64,000 nt of DNA from Hominisplanchenecus faecis (GTDB lineage Bacteria > Bacillota > Clostridia > Lachnospirales > Lachnospiraceae). Shown piece after piece: positions 25,802-35,082 of the stretch. The position numbers and the translations under genes were made by a program. The notes below the pieces were generated by a model that searched no databases, was not told the DNA's origin, and was given only the letters and a program-made list of their open reading frames with translations. Every line of letters begins with the position of its first letter. Position 1 is the first letter of the stretch. The stretch spans positions 1 to 64,000 of the forward strand of contig NZ_JAJEQE010000008.1 in the NCBI RefSeq assembly GCF_020687205.1. Direction: 5' to 3'.

Positions 25802-28800
25802 TTATTTTACTTTTACCGTTTTCTTTGCAGAGTACTTGGTGTAAACTTTCTGACCGTTGATGGTCTTGTAAGCTCTTACACGTACATAGTATTTGCTGCC
25901 TTTGCTCAGTCTCTTCAGAGTAACGTTCAGTTTCTTTATGTTTGCTTTCTTAGCACTCTTGAAGTTTGCTTTCTTGGAGTACTGTACCTGATAACCGTCT
26001 GCTCCTTTTACTTTTTTCACTTTGACAACTGCAGCTTTGCTCTTTCCGGTTACTTTCTTAACGGCTGCTTTTTTCGCTCTAAATGCATTCTTTTCAAGTT
26101 TTACATTTGCGGATGCTGCTTCTGCTTTTGCTGCATCTGCCTCTGCTTTTGCTGCTTTTGCTGCGGCTTCTGCTTCTGCTTTTGCTTTTTCTGCTGCTGC
26201 GATCTGAGCTTTTACAGCTGCATCTTCTTTTGATTCATAGCCTAAGTCATCCAGAACTTTCTGTGCTTTGTTCTTTGTCAGGATTGCTTTTGCCTGTTTT
26301 GCTTCTGCTGCTGTCACTGCATCATCACTTGTTGCCAGTTTGTCCAGCATATTTTCAAATACTGCACTCTTTGCGATAACATTCAGCATATTAACTGCGG
26401 ATTTCTGCAGGTCACCAAGTCTTAATGTCTTGTCTGTATTCAGTGCTGTCAGCATATTCTTTACGTTTCCGCCAGGCATCTCACAGTCATTTCCTGCCCA
26501 CATCAGCAGTCCCTGTACGTTTTTGCCTTTGTTTGCACCATTGACACGGCTTATGGAATACCAATCTGTCATTACAAATCCTTCAAATCCCCATTCATCT
26601 CTTAACATCGTTGTCAGCAGACCATAGTTTTCAAAGGTCGGATAACCGTTTACCATGTTGTAGGAGCTCATGATGTAATCCGGCTGAGCTTCTTCTACGC
26701 CGATTTCAAAGCCTTTCAGGTAAATCTCTCTTGCTGCTCTCTCAGATACAACAGAGTTGCTTCCCATACGCTGCTGTTCCTGGTTGTTGAATGCGAAATG
26801 TTTCAGAGTAACACCGATTCCGGAGTATGTTCCGTCTGCTTTTGTCTGAACACCTTTTGTCTCAGCGGCAGCTGCTTCACCGGAGATCAGTGGATCTTCT
26901 GAGTAGTACTCAAAGTTACGTCCGCAAAGCGGGTTTCTGTGGATGTTCATGCCCGGTGCAAGCCAGGATGTAACGCCATATTCCAGCATTTCTGTACCGA
27001 CTGCACGGCCTACTTCTTCAATGACAGCCGGATCCCATGCCTGTGCAAGCAGAGTACCGATCGGCATTGCTGTACAGTACTGATAGTATTTGGTGTTATC
27101 GGTTGTATACAGTTTTTCGCCATCTGTAAGAAGTTTTTTGAATTCTGTCTCATTGGCAATTGCTTTTTCTGTATAATTCATGCCGCTCCAGCTGTACTTG
27201 CCTGTATAGTAAGTCTGGTTTGCATCAAATGTTGCATCTGCACCGACCAGTTCGTACTGGATGTACTCTTTTGTGATACGGATACCTGCAGGTCCATCGG
27301 ACAGTACGATGTTCGGGATGTATCTGGAGTTGTACAGGTTGCTTGTTGTCTCACCGGCTGCTCCATATACGGAATCTGCCTGGGAACCGATAACTGCTGA
27401 GCTTGAAGATCCTGCTGACAGTCCGTCGTAGGTACCGCCTTCCACCAGGTCAGCCAGCTCTGTGCTGCTCATGTTTGCTACCAGTTCTTCCATGGTAAGT
27501 TTGCCGTTCACAACATCTACCAGAGTTGCATCTTTTGCTGCTTTTACGGTTTTCTTTGTTTCTTTTTCCAGATCTGCATTCTTGCTGTATGCATTAGAAT
27601 CAGAATCTTTATCCTCACTTATGTAGGAAGTTACTTTTCCGTCTGTGTACGCATGCGTTTCTGTTTTTTCAAAGCTGGAAGCTGCAAGACTTAAGGATGC
27701 TTTTGCTGCACTCAAACCTTCTGTGGTTGGTGTGATGCCTGTGCCGTATCCTGTGGATTTCTCATCCAGGATATCCATCTTGTAAGCTCCGCCTTCTGCT
27801 ACCACATGATCAGCGGTGTAAGTACCTGTCTGCATTTTATCTTTTGTCATTCCCAGAGCATTTTCTGCTTTTTCGGTAACAACATCTTTGTCCAGTTTGA
27901 TATCAGCTGCCTCTACGGTATTTCTGGAGCTGTTGCCCACACGGATCTTGTAGGTTCCGTCTTCCAGTACATACTGTTCATTATTTTCATCGTAGCTTGC
28001 CATCTCATCGGTGTCAAAGGAAAGGGTTACTTCTTTGGTTTCACCTGCTTTTACTTCAACTTTCTGGTATGCTGCCAGTTCCTGATACGGTTTGTCCAGA
28101 TTGCCTTCCGGTGCGGAGAAATAAACTTCTACAACTTCTTTACCGGTAACTTTTCCTGTATTTTTAACTTCTGCTACCACGCTGATATTTTCTGCATCTG
28201 CTTTTACTGTTTTTACTTTAATATCAAAATCCGTATAGGATTCGCCGTAACCGAATTCATAAGCTACTTTCTTTCCAAAGGTATCGAAGAAACGATAGCC
28301 TACATAAATATCATCGTTGTAAACTTCTTCTGCGGTTGCTGCAGTATTTGCTGCATTGCTTTCTTCTTTTGTCTCCCCGTCTTTATGTACGGCATCGTTC
28401 CAGGAGAAGGTTGCAGATGATGGATAATCATTATAATCAACTGCCCAGGTATCGGTCAGTTTACCGGATGGATTTACTTCACCGTTCAGGATCTGAACCA
28501 GGGCACGTCCTCCGTTCATACCTGCCTGTGACATCAGTACCAGAGAATCCAGTCCTTCGATCTTGCTGCGGTTCAGAGAATCATTTGCTGCGTATCCGCC
28601 TTTGCCGTTGAAGAAGTTGGTATCAACAATACCGCCTGTATTGAGGACAACAACTACATTTTTAAATTTCTGCCCCAGCAGTTTCAGGTTGGCTGCTTCG
28701 TTGTCTGTCAGATAATAATCGCCTTTTTCTGCTTTACGGTCAGCACCTTCGCCTGAGTTACGTGCCAGCACATAGATTGCGGTGTCTGTTTTTCCGGCTG

Positions 28801-29284
28801 CTGCCGTTACATCTGCTTCTGCATAAGCTTCTTCTTTATATACGAAGCTGCTGAACATACCGCCACTTCCTGCTTCTGATTCTGCTTTTTCATATGCTGT
28901 GTTCTGAGCTGTCAGGAAATCCTGGTTTACCACATCGTATCCGGCATCTTCAAAGCCCTGTTCTACCGTAATGTTTGCACCGTCCTTCAGGTAAACATCA
29001 CCGGATCCGGTACCGCCTTTGATCGTCTTATAGGAACCTACACCAAACAGTGCTACTTTCGTTCCTTTTGTCTGGGCGATCGGCAGGGAGTTATTGTTGT
29101 TCTCCAGAAGAACCATACCCTGTGTAGCTGCCTTCTGGGAAATTGCTGCGTTTGTTGCTTCACGCTTTGCACTTGCATTTGGATCGGTAGAAGCTGCAAA
29201 TGTCGGCATTACGCTCGTTCCGACCATAGCTGCTACCAATGCCATGGAAATCGCTTTCTTTGACCATTTTTTTGAGTGATTCAT
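25802..29284 (-). CDS. Secreted GH3 beta-glucosidase-like protein with permuted domain order
   Basis: A 1160-residue exported protein. A signal peptide (1-31) ends MPTFAA. The usual second GH3 domain comes first (about 40-350, with NSGEGADRKAEKGDYYLT and GYRFFDTFGKKVAYEFGYGESY), then a fibronectin-like domain (about 355-460), a linker, and only then the catalytic barrel (about 610-1000), with probable nucleophile Asp907 in GFVMTDWYS and LKHFAFNNQEQQR. Residues 1030-1085 are an Ala/Lys/Glu coiled coil and the last 75 a fibronectin type III module. No sortase motif is present. It probably acts on plant or host beta-glycosides outside the cell. The nucleophile motif is TDW instead of SDW. Substrate unknown. 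Confidence 0.88.
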   Translation of the reverse strand: MNHSKKWSKKAISMALVAAMVGTSVMPTFAASTDPNASAKREATNAAISQKAATQGMVLLENNNNSLPIAQTKGTKVALFGVGSYKTIKGGTGSGDVYLKDGANITVEQGFEDAGYDVVNQDFLTAQNTAYEKAESEAGSGGMFSSFVYKEEAYAEADVTAAAGKTDTAIYVLARNSGEGADRKAEKGDYYLTDNEAANLKLLGQKFKNVVVVLNTGGIVDTNFFNGKGGYAANDSLNRSKIEGLDSLVLMSQAGMNGGRALVQILNGEVNPSGKLTDTWAVDYNDYPSSATFSWNDAVHKDGETKEESNAANTAATAEEVYNDDIYVGYRFFDTFGKKVAYEFGYGESYTDFDIKVKTVKADAENISVVAEVKNTGKVTGKEVVEVYFSAPEGNLDKPYQELAAYQKVEVKAGETKEVTLSFDTDEMASYDENNEQYVLEDGTYKIRVGNSSRNTVEAADIKLDKDVVTEKAENALGMTKDKMQTGTYTADHVVAEGGAYKMDILDEKSTGYGTGITPTTEGLSAAKASLSLAASSFEKTETHAYTDGKVTSYISEDKDSDSNAYSKNADLEKETKKTVKAAKDATLVDVVNGKLTMEELVANMSSTELADLVEGGTYDGLSAGSSSSAVIGSQADSVYGAAGETTSNLYNSRYIPNIVLSDGPAGIRITKEYIQYELVGADATFDANQTYYTGKYSWSGMNYTEKAIANETEFKKLLTDGEKLYTTDNTKYYQYCTAMPIGTLLAQAWDPAVIEEVGRAVGTEMLEYGVTSWLAPGMNIHRNPLCGRNFEYYSEDPLISGEAAAAETKGVQTKADGTYSGIGVTLKHFAFNNQEQQRMGSNSVVSERAAREIYLKGFEIGVEEAQPDYIMSSYNMVNGYPTFENYGLLTTMLRDEWGFEGFVMTDWYSISRVNGANKGKNVQGLLMWAGNDCEMPGGNVKNMLTALNTDKTLRLGDLQKSAVNMLNVIAKSAVFENMLDKLATSDDAVTAAEAKQAKAILTKNKAQKVLDDLGYESKEDAAVKAQIAAAEKAKAEAEAAAKAAKAEADAAKAEAASANVKLEKNAFRAKKAAVKKVTGKSKAAVVKVKKVKGADGYQVQYSKKANFKSAKKANIKKLNVTLKRLSKGSKYYVRVRAYKTINGQKVYTKYSAKKTVKVK

Positions 29285-29371
29285 AAGTTACCTCCTTAAC
29301 ACATACCATATAATTCGTTCAAACAGGCTCAGGGATTTTCACGTTCCAGAACTCTGTTTCAATGTGCCTAT

Positions 29372-29451
29372 ATGATATCGCTTTTTTCTTTCCCAAACCA
29401 CTCATTTTCCGTCCTATTTGTTCATTTTCAGGCATAAAATGTTCATTTTTC
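29372..29451 (-). promoter_or_regulatory. Direct-repeat-controlled promoter of the GH3 gene, copy A
   Basis: A -10-like TATCAT on the minus strand (29372-29377) and three direct repeats related to GGAAAATGAAC beginning at 29401, 29421 and 29442 on the plus strand. No good -35 is present, as expected for an activated promoter. Layout and spacing equal copy B at 25590-25669. Confidence 0.55.
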
Positions 29452-29466
29452 ATTCATTTATATACT

Positions 29467-29536
29467 ATGATGCCAGGGTCAAAAGGTCTAAATCCACATG
29501 AGCTTGCTCATAGGTGGATGAAAGACCTTGGGACCC
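29467..29536. repeat. Palindromic repeat family 1, second copy
   Basis: The first 70 bases are identical to the copy at 22520 except for one base in the central loop. The right terminal CAACATCAT is missing. It lies between the SBP terminator and the GH3 promoter. Confidence 0.75.
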
Positions 29537-29551
29537 GCCCCGATATGAGCA

Positions 29552-29574
29552 TAAAAGTGGGAGGATAATCCCAC
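29552..29574 (-). terminator. Terminator of the lipoprotein SBP gene
   Basis: On the minus strand a 6-bp stem GTGGGA/TCCCAC (29557-29562 with 29569-29574) is followed by TTTTA. It lies after the repeat copy at 29594-29641. Confidence 0.6.
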
Positions 29575-29593
29575 GATATGCGAATACTTGGGA

Positions 29594-29641
29594 GGATTGT
29601 GGGAGTGCAACGCACGGAACAATCCGTAGGCATCATAGTTG
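29594..29641. repeat. Palindromic repeat family 2, copy at the end of the SBP gene
   Basis: Same 48-bp unit as 13325-13372, inverted. Outer arms GGATTGT (29594-29600) and ACAATCC (29619-29625) and the inner stem GTGC/GCAC are intact. As in the PTS copy, one end of the unit supplies the last codons and stop of a gene, here the SBP gene at 29633. Confidence 0.75.
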
Positions 29642-31171
29642 GGGACTTTTGACACCCACATCATACTCTTTTTTCGTCTTCCATGCCTGATACTGATCCC
29701 GCACTTCTTTTACCAGCTCTTCACTTCCGGCTTCCCGGAGCTCTTTTCGAAATTCTTCCAGGTAAGTATCGACATCTTTGCCGTCGTCTCCAAGCCCGAT
29801 ATTCAGGTTCTTTTTGTAACGAGATACGATCTCTTTCAGTTTCTGGATATCCACCGTGATCTTGCTCTCATCCAGCCAGAATCCATACGCCGGTGAAATA
29901 TTTGCGGAAGCGATAAAGGTTTTAAAATCTCCCTCCAGATCATCGGACATGCCGCTCCAGATACCGGCTTTTGGCGTATTGAACTGCCATTTCGTGGAAC
30001 AGAAATATCCGACGTTGCTGCTGTTGATGCCGGACGGGAATGCAAAACTTCCATCTTCCTGCACTTCGTAGTGCATCCCCTCTACACCGTACAGGATCGT
30101 ATTCAGCACATCTTCATCCGAATACAGAAGACCTAGCACTTTGACGGCCTCTTCCGGATACTTTGTCTCCGAAAAAATGCTCCAGACAGTCACCCAGTCA
30201 TCCTCGGTATCCAGAACCGGCCGATTGTCAAATGGGATAATAATGACTTTGTCTCCGTAGAGGCTCTCTTCGTACTGCATCTCATCCGGTTTGATGACAA
30301 ATTCTGCCGCAAATGCATCCCCGGCGATCACCTGTGACTGTCCTGATTCAATGTTTGTGATCACATCTTTTGCCAGATAGCCCTTCTCCTGCCAGCGTTT
30401 TGCCAGTTCCACCCGTTTTGTGTAGGCATCGCTCTCGTAAATATTGCAGACGGTATCATCCGTTCCTTCATATAATATACCTGCCAGACACCCGTCCAGT
30501 ATATCGGCGATCGGGGAACGCTCGACCACGGCATTTCCCCTTTTTTCCAATGCCCACGGCACAACATCCGGGCGTTCTTTTTTTATGATGTCAAGCAGCG
30601 GCTCCAGATCTTCCGGTTTATGGATATTGGAAATGTCCATATGATACTTCTCCACATAGGTGCGGTTCAGGATCACGCCGTTCGTATGGATATCACTTAA
30701 CGGCTTTGGGATCCCATAAACGCCTTCTCTTTCATCCTCCGGCAGATCTGTTTTCTCATCCAGCACTTCCTGCAGGGCGAGTGCCTCTGCCATATACGGC
30801 TCCATATCCAGCAGCAGGTTTTTCTGACGGTAGTTTTCAAACTGATTGAAATAAATGTTGAGGATATCCACACCGAGCTGCCTGTTTTTATAATAACTGT
30901 TTCCCTGGCTGCTGTTCAGTCCGGTCCAGACAAGCCGGGCACGCACGCCGATCTTTTCTTCCGTCAGATCTCCAAGCGTCTGATTGACTTCCGAAAGGTT
31001 TTTGCTCAGTCCGGTTCTCGCCGAAATACCGATGTTGATGGTCGGGATGGAATCTGCACTTTCGCTTTCCGGCTGCTGTTTTTCACATCCGGACAGCACA
31101 AAAAGTATTACAGCAAGAAACGCTATCATATAAAAACATCTTTTTTCGGACATTCTTTCGTGAATTTTCAT
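29633..31171 (-). CDS. Lipoprotein substrate-binding protein of a carbohydrate ABC transporter
   Basis: The start at MKIHERMSEKRC (31169-31171) has AAGGA well placed and gives 512 residues. A lipobox VLSGC in a hydrophobic stretch (about 15-28) anchors it to the membrane. The body looks like a family 1 solute-binding protein (GVRARLVWTGLNSSQGNSYYKNRQLGVDILNIYFNQF; YGIPKPLSDIHTNGVILNRTYVEKY), with a C-terminal part resembling the DUF3502 lipoproteins often found with YesM/YesN kinases. No permease genes accompany it, so it must share a transporter encoded elsewhere or serve as a sensor partner for the divergent kinase gene. The stop codon lies in a palindromic repeat. Confidence 0.82.
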   Translation of the reverse strand: MKIHERMSEKRCFYMIAFLAVILFVLSGCEKQQPESESADSIPTINIGISARTGLSKNLSEVNQTLGDLTEEKIGVRARLVWTGLNSSQGNSYYKNRQLGVDILNIYFNQFENYRQKNLLLDMEPYMAEALALQEVLDEKTDLPEDEREGVYGIPKPLSDIHTNGVILNRTYVEKYHMDISNIHKPEDLEPLLDIIKKERPDVVPWALEKRGNAVVERSPIADILDGCLAGILYEGTDDTVCNIYESDAYTKRVELAKRWQEKGYLAKDVITNIESGQSQVIAGDAFAAEFVIKPDEMQYEESLYGDKVIIIPFDNRPVLDTEDDWVTVWSIFSETKYPEEAVKVLGLLYSDEDVLNTILYGVEGMHYEVQEDGSFAFPSGINSSNVGYFCSTKWQFNTPKAGIWSGMSDDLEGDFKTFIASANISPAYGFWLDESKITVDIQKLKEIVSRYKKNLNIGLGDDGKDVDTYLEEFRKELREAGSEELVKEVRDQYQAWKTKKEYDVGVKSPQL

Positions 31172-31228
31172 AATTTTTTCTTCCTTTCTAAGGGTAAATA
31201 CGGTAAAATAAGACCATTGGAGGTCTTT

Positions 31229-32932
31229 ATGAAAAAACATAAAAGCTTATTTTTCAAATCTGCCACAAAGAAACGGCTGCTCTGGGTTTATCTGGTCACC
31301 AGCATCCCTCTGCTTGTCTGTATTCTGCTCGGAAGCGAGTACGGCAAACGTCTTCTGCGGCAGCAAAGTATACAGTACAATCATAACACGCTTTCTCTGC
31401 AGCTGGCAACTGTGGATACTTCGCTTGACCATATTTCGAACTATCTGGCTTCGTTTCTTCTGGATGAGAACAACTACCACGGACTGCAAAGCGGGGAGGA
31501 TGCTCCGGATGAGCAGCGTGCGATCCTTGCCGATTTTACGGATTACCTGGACACGTACACCAGCACTGCCAGCCTGTTTTTCTATATTCCGGATCAGGAT
31601 ATCCTGATCTTTCAGAGTGCAAACTATGATTCTTATCCGGAACGCATGGAGATGCGGCAATACATCCGCCAGGCCTGTCTTTCTCGTACGTTTCCGGTCA
31701 CAAAACCGCAGATCAGCGGCTGGACCTTCCTGCGTATGACGCAGAAAAGTTATCTTATAGATCTGATGGAATACAAAAATGTCTACGTCGGTGCTTTTGC
31801 ATCCAGCGAATACGTGTTTGAAGATTTCAGGGATCTGACTGCCAGCACGCATGGTGCCCTGATTCTCTCCAACCAGGATGCCGGGGAAGATTTCCTTTAC
31901 GGTGCAAAGGAGCTGGACCGCAGTCGTTGCGTGAAGGTCCCGGTTGATTCTGCCAGAAACCATTACCGGATCATCCTCTATATCCCGACTGCTTACGTAC
32001 TGGGAGCTTTCTCCTGGTTCCAGTATGCGATCCTGATCATCGCACTTGTCAGTTTTTCGTTTGTTACGGCAATGCTGATCATCACCTGGCGACAGATGGT
32101 TTCTCCGGTGCTTCGAATCATCAAAGCAATGGAGGCTGTCGAACAGGGAGATTTCGACAGCCATCTGCCGATCCCGGATACTCATGATGAATTTGCAGAG
32201 CTGACGGAAACCTTTAACTATATGATCGGGCAGATTCATGATCTGAAACTGCAGATCTACGAAGAGAAGCTGAACCAGGCTTACGCCGAACTTCAGTACC
32301 TGACCTTACAGATCAAGCCGCATTTCTTTTTGAACTGCCTGAACCTGATCTACAGTCTTGGGCTGAGTGGCCGCTCTGAGCTGGTCGTGGATTTTTCTTC
32401 TACCCTGATGAAGTATTTCCGCTACCTTTTCAAAAGCTCCGACAGCATGGTCGTCCTCTCTGAAGAGCTAAAACATGTGCAAAATTATCTGCACATCCAG
32501 CAGATCCGCTTCCAGAATGATCTTGATACTGATTTTAAGATCGATCCGCAGGCAGAAAAAATGCAGATTCCGGTGCTGACTTTGCATACTTTCGTAGAGA
32601 ATATTTTCAAACATGGCTGTTCCGACTCTGCAAAGATGCAGATCATCATCCATGCCGCACCGGTCATAAAAGACGGGAAACTTTATCTTTCTCTTTGCAT
32701 TGAAGACAATGGAATCGGATTTTCCAAAGAATCCCTGGAGAAGCTCTCCAAACCGGAAGTTCCTTCTCAAAAGACCGGTGAAAAGCACATCGGCATCCGC
32801 AATGTAAGACAGAGACTTTCTTATATATATGGAAGCAATTATGTTTTACGTTTTGAAAACCGCTCACAGGGCGGAGCAAAGATCAACCTGCTTTTGCCGC
32901 AGAATGGCAAATTTCATGTAAGTTCAGCCTGA
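31229..32932 (+). CDS. YesM-type sensor histidine kinase
   Basis: A membrane kinase of 567 residues from the ATG at 31229, which has GGAGG 5 bases upstream; the site is inside a small hairpin (AAGACC/GGTCTT). Two membrane helices (about 16-36 and 270-292) bracket an extracellular sensor of about 230 residues. Then come HAMP (about 293-345), the His-kinase segment with phospho-His365 in QIKPHFFLNCLN, and the ATPase domain with VENIFKHG and IEDNGIGF. It probably senses a carbohydrate, perhaps through the SBP encoded divergently 57 bp away, and phosphorylates the response regulator that follows. Confidence 0.92.
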   Translation: MKKHKSLFFKSATKKRLLWVYLVTSIPLLVCILLGSEYGKRLLRQQSIQYNHNTLSLQLATVDTSLDHISNYLASFLLDENNYHGLQSGEDAPDEQRAILADFTDYLDTYTSTASLFFYIPDQDILIFQSANYDSYPERMEMRQYIRQACLSRTFPVTKPQISGWTFLRMTQKSYLIDLMEYKNVYVGAFASSEYVFEDFRDLTASTHGALILSNQDAGEDFLYGAKELDRSRCVKVPVDSARNHYRIILYIPTAYVLGAFSWFQYAILIIALVSFSFVTAMLIITWRQMVSPVLRIIKAMEAVEQGDFDSHLPIPDTHDEFAELTETFNYMIGQIHDLKLQIYEEKLNQAYAELQYLTLQIKPHFFLNCLNLIYSLGLSGRSELVVDFSSTLMKYFRYLFKSSDSMVVLSEELKHVQNYLHIQQIRFQNDLDTDFKIDPQAEKMQIPVLTLHTFVENIFKHGCSDSAKMQIIIHAAPVIKDGKLYLSLCIEDNGIGFSKESLEKLSKPEVPSQKTGEKHIGIRNVRQRLSYIYGSNYVLRFENRSQGGAKINLLLPQNGKFHVSSA

Positions 32933-33024
32933 AACCAAAAGGCAAACAGAAATATTTGTTACTCACCATTTATAAAAGCTGGAGTCTTCTCCAACTATGA
33001 GAAATCAGATTGGAGTGTAATCTT

Positions 33025-34257
33025 ATGAATTTACTTCTTGTAGACGATGAAGCATTTGCCCTTGAGGCACTGGAACATGCAATCAACTGGAAATCTCTTG
33101 GAATTGATCAGGTCTTTACCTGTGGTAATATCAAAGCTGCCAGACAAATCTGTCAGGAATCGGATATCCAGATCATGATCTGTGATATTGAGATGCCAAA
33201 CGGAACCGGGCTTGACCTCGCAAAATGGCTGTCAGAGAACTATCCTGACCTTCTGATCCTGTTCCTGACCTGTCATTCTGACTTTTCTTTTGCAAAAGAG
33301 GCCATCTCCTACCATGCGTTTGCCTATCTCTTAAAACCGTTTGATATCGAAGAGATTAGCCAGGCAGTAAAAGAAGCCGTCCAGCAGTCCAGAAACCGTC
33401 AGAAACTGAACCGCTCGCTCTTTGCCTCCCAGCCGCCGGAACGTCTGCTCGCTTCGGAGCACTTCTGGCTGCAGCTGGTCAGCGGTTCCTATCAGAACAG
33501 CGATGCCGACTATATTCTCTGGGATGCCTCCAGAAACAGCGTCTTTTTTGATAAGGATGCTCACTATGTTCCCTGTCTGTTTTACATCAGCTCGCTTCCG
33601 TCTGAAAATACGGATCTTGGCGTGCTCTCTTACTGTGTGAAAAATGCCCTGAACGAATTTTTTGTCGAAGATCCGGGCTGGCCTCCGGCAATCGAGCCAA
33701 AGCCTTGCTTTTTCCTGTCTTTTGTATCTCCGGATCTCTTTCTTGACCGGGAAGCCTTTGACAAACACTGCAGTGATCTGATTCAGTTTTTTCGTCAGAA
33801 ATTCGGTGCATCCCTGCAGATCCTGACCGGTGAGGAGGGCGATTACCTGACGCTGCAAAAGCAGGCGGATCTGCTTCTTGTGCAGGCTTCTTCTGCCACA
33901 GAAAGCCTTGGTGATGGAGATGATACAGAAAAATCTGCCATGATCGTCAAAAAGATCTTTGAACTGGTGAAAGAAAACAAGGCGATCACGCGTGAAGAGC
34001 TTGCCAGCCAGGTATTTTTAAGCCCGGATTACATGGCAAAAATTTTCAAAAAAGAGACCGGCAAGCGGATCAGTGATTATTTATCGGAAGTGCGACTACA
34101 GGAGGCAAAATGTCTTCTGACCGACACTACAAGAAGCATCAGCGACATTGCCTCCTCGCTTTCGTACTCCAATTTTTCCGGCTTTTCCCGGATGTTCAAA
34201 AGTGAAACCGGGCTTTCTCCAGCGGAGTACCGCAAAAAGCACCGCAAAGCACTCTGA
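33025..34257 (+). CDS. YesN-type response regulator with AraC DNA-binding domain
   Basis: A 410-residue regulator. The receiver domain (1-120) has the DDE acidic cluster (MNLLLVDDE) and phospho-acceptor Asp54 (CDIEMPNGTGLDLAKWL). The linker of about 180 residues is typical of YesN. The C-terminal AraC domain carries two helix-turn-helix units (ELASQVFLSPDYMAKIFKKETG; SISDIASSLSYSNFSGFSRMFKSETGLSPAEYR). The start at ATG 33025 follows GGAG; a TTG 15 bases earlier includes that site and is less likely. It is a candidate for the direct-repeat promoters near the GH3 gene, although its own neighbour genes lack that motif. Confidence 0.92.
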   Translation: MNLLLVDDEAFALEALEHAINWKSLGIDQVFTCGNIKAARQICQESDIQIMICDIEMPNGTGLDLAKWLSENYPDLLILFLTCHSDFSFAKEAISYHAFAYLLKPFDIEEISQAVKEAVQQSRNRQKLNRSLFASQPPERLLASEHFWLQLVSGSYQNSDADYILWDASRNSVFFDKDAHYVPCLFYISSLPSENTDLGVLSYCVKNALNEFFVEDPGWPPAIEPKPCFFLSFVSPDLFLDREAFDKHCSDLIQFFRQKFGASLQILTGEEGDYLTLQKQADLLLVQASSATESLGDGDDTEKSAMIVKKIFELVKENKAITREELASQVFLSPDYMAKIFKKETGKRISDYLSEVRLQEAKCLLTDTTRSISDIASSLSYSNFSGFSRMFKSETGLSPAEYRKKHRKAL

Positions 34258-34278
34258 TTTTTCTGTATATCATACCTT

Positions 34279-35082
34279 TTATAATCTTTTCAGGCAGGCT
34301 GCTTCCAGCCTGCCAAGCAGTGCATATAAAAGCATGGCGATCACGCAGAGGATCACGATCGACATCAGCACCCAGTCCAGTTTAAACACCTGGGAGCCGT
34401 AGATGATTAAATAGCCAAGTCCTCTTCTCGCCCCGATAAATTCCCCGATCACGACACCGACCAGACACAGTCCGATGTTGACTTTCATAATGCTTAAGAT
34501 GTTCGGCACCGTTCCAGGCAGCACGACTTTCAGAAGCGTATCTTTTTTTGTTCCTCCAAGCGTATAGATCAGTTTCTCTTTCTCCGGTGAACTCTGCGAA
34601 AAGCAGGTATAAAGATTTAAAATCGTCCCGAAAACAGCCACCGACATGCCCGCCAGAATGATCGTTTTGATGTTGGCACCGAGCCACACGATCAGAAGCG
34701 GAGCCAGTGCAGATTTCGGCAGGCTGTTCAGCACCACAAGTGCCGGCTCCAGGATCTCCGATACCATCGGCAGCATCCACAGTAGAATGGCAAGCAGGAT
34801 TCCGCAGATAACCACCAGGGCAAAGCTGATCAATGTCTCAGAGAGCGTCACACCGATGTGCATGGTCAGGCTTCCATCCTGAAGCATCTGCCAGGCGGTT
34901 TTTGCGATTCGCAGCGGACTGCTGAAAATAAAGCTGTCGATCCACGAAAATTCTGCGGCCACTTCCCATAAAACCACAAAAAACAGGAAAAGAAAAAGAC
35001 GCATGAACTGCACGGTGCGTCTTCTCCTTCTTACCGTCCGGATATAGTTTTTCTGCGATTCGGAAGGCTTAGTCATGTTCAT
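34279..35082 (-). CDS. ABC transporter permease, SsuC/TauC type
   Basis: A 267-residue permease with about six helices and the conserved EAA-type loop KLIYTLGGTKKDTLLKVVLPGTVPNILSIMKVNIGLCLVGVVIGEFIGARRGLGYLI. This family moves sulfonates, taurine, nitrate, or thiamine and pyrimidine precursors. It overlaps its ATPase by 14 bp. No solute-binding protein of the matching family is adjacent, so substrate assignment is open. The N-terminus is very basic (RTVRRRRRTVQF). Confidence 0.87.
   Translation of the reverse strand: MNMTKPSESQKNYIRTVRRRRRTVQFMRLFLFLFFVVLWEVAAEFSWIDSFIFSSPLRIAKTAWQMLQDGSLTMHIGVTLSETLISFALVVICGILLAILLWMLPMVSEILEPALVVLNSLPKSALAPLLIVWLGANIKTIILAGMSVAVFGTILNLYTCFSQSSPEKEKLIYTLGGTKKDTLLKVVLPGTVPNILSIMKVNIGLCLVGVVIGEFIGARRGLGYLIIYGSQVFKLDWVLMSIVILCVIAMLLYALLGRLEAACLKRL

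Noticed and set aside
31247-32239. 330-codon minus-strand frame
   Set aside because: It is a shadow of the YesM kinase gene and begins inside it.
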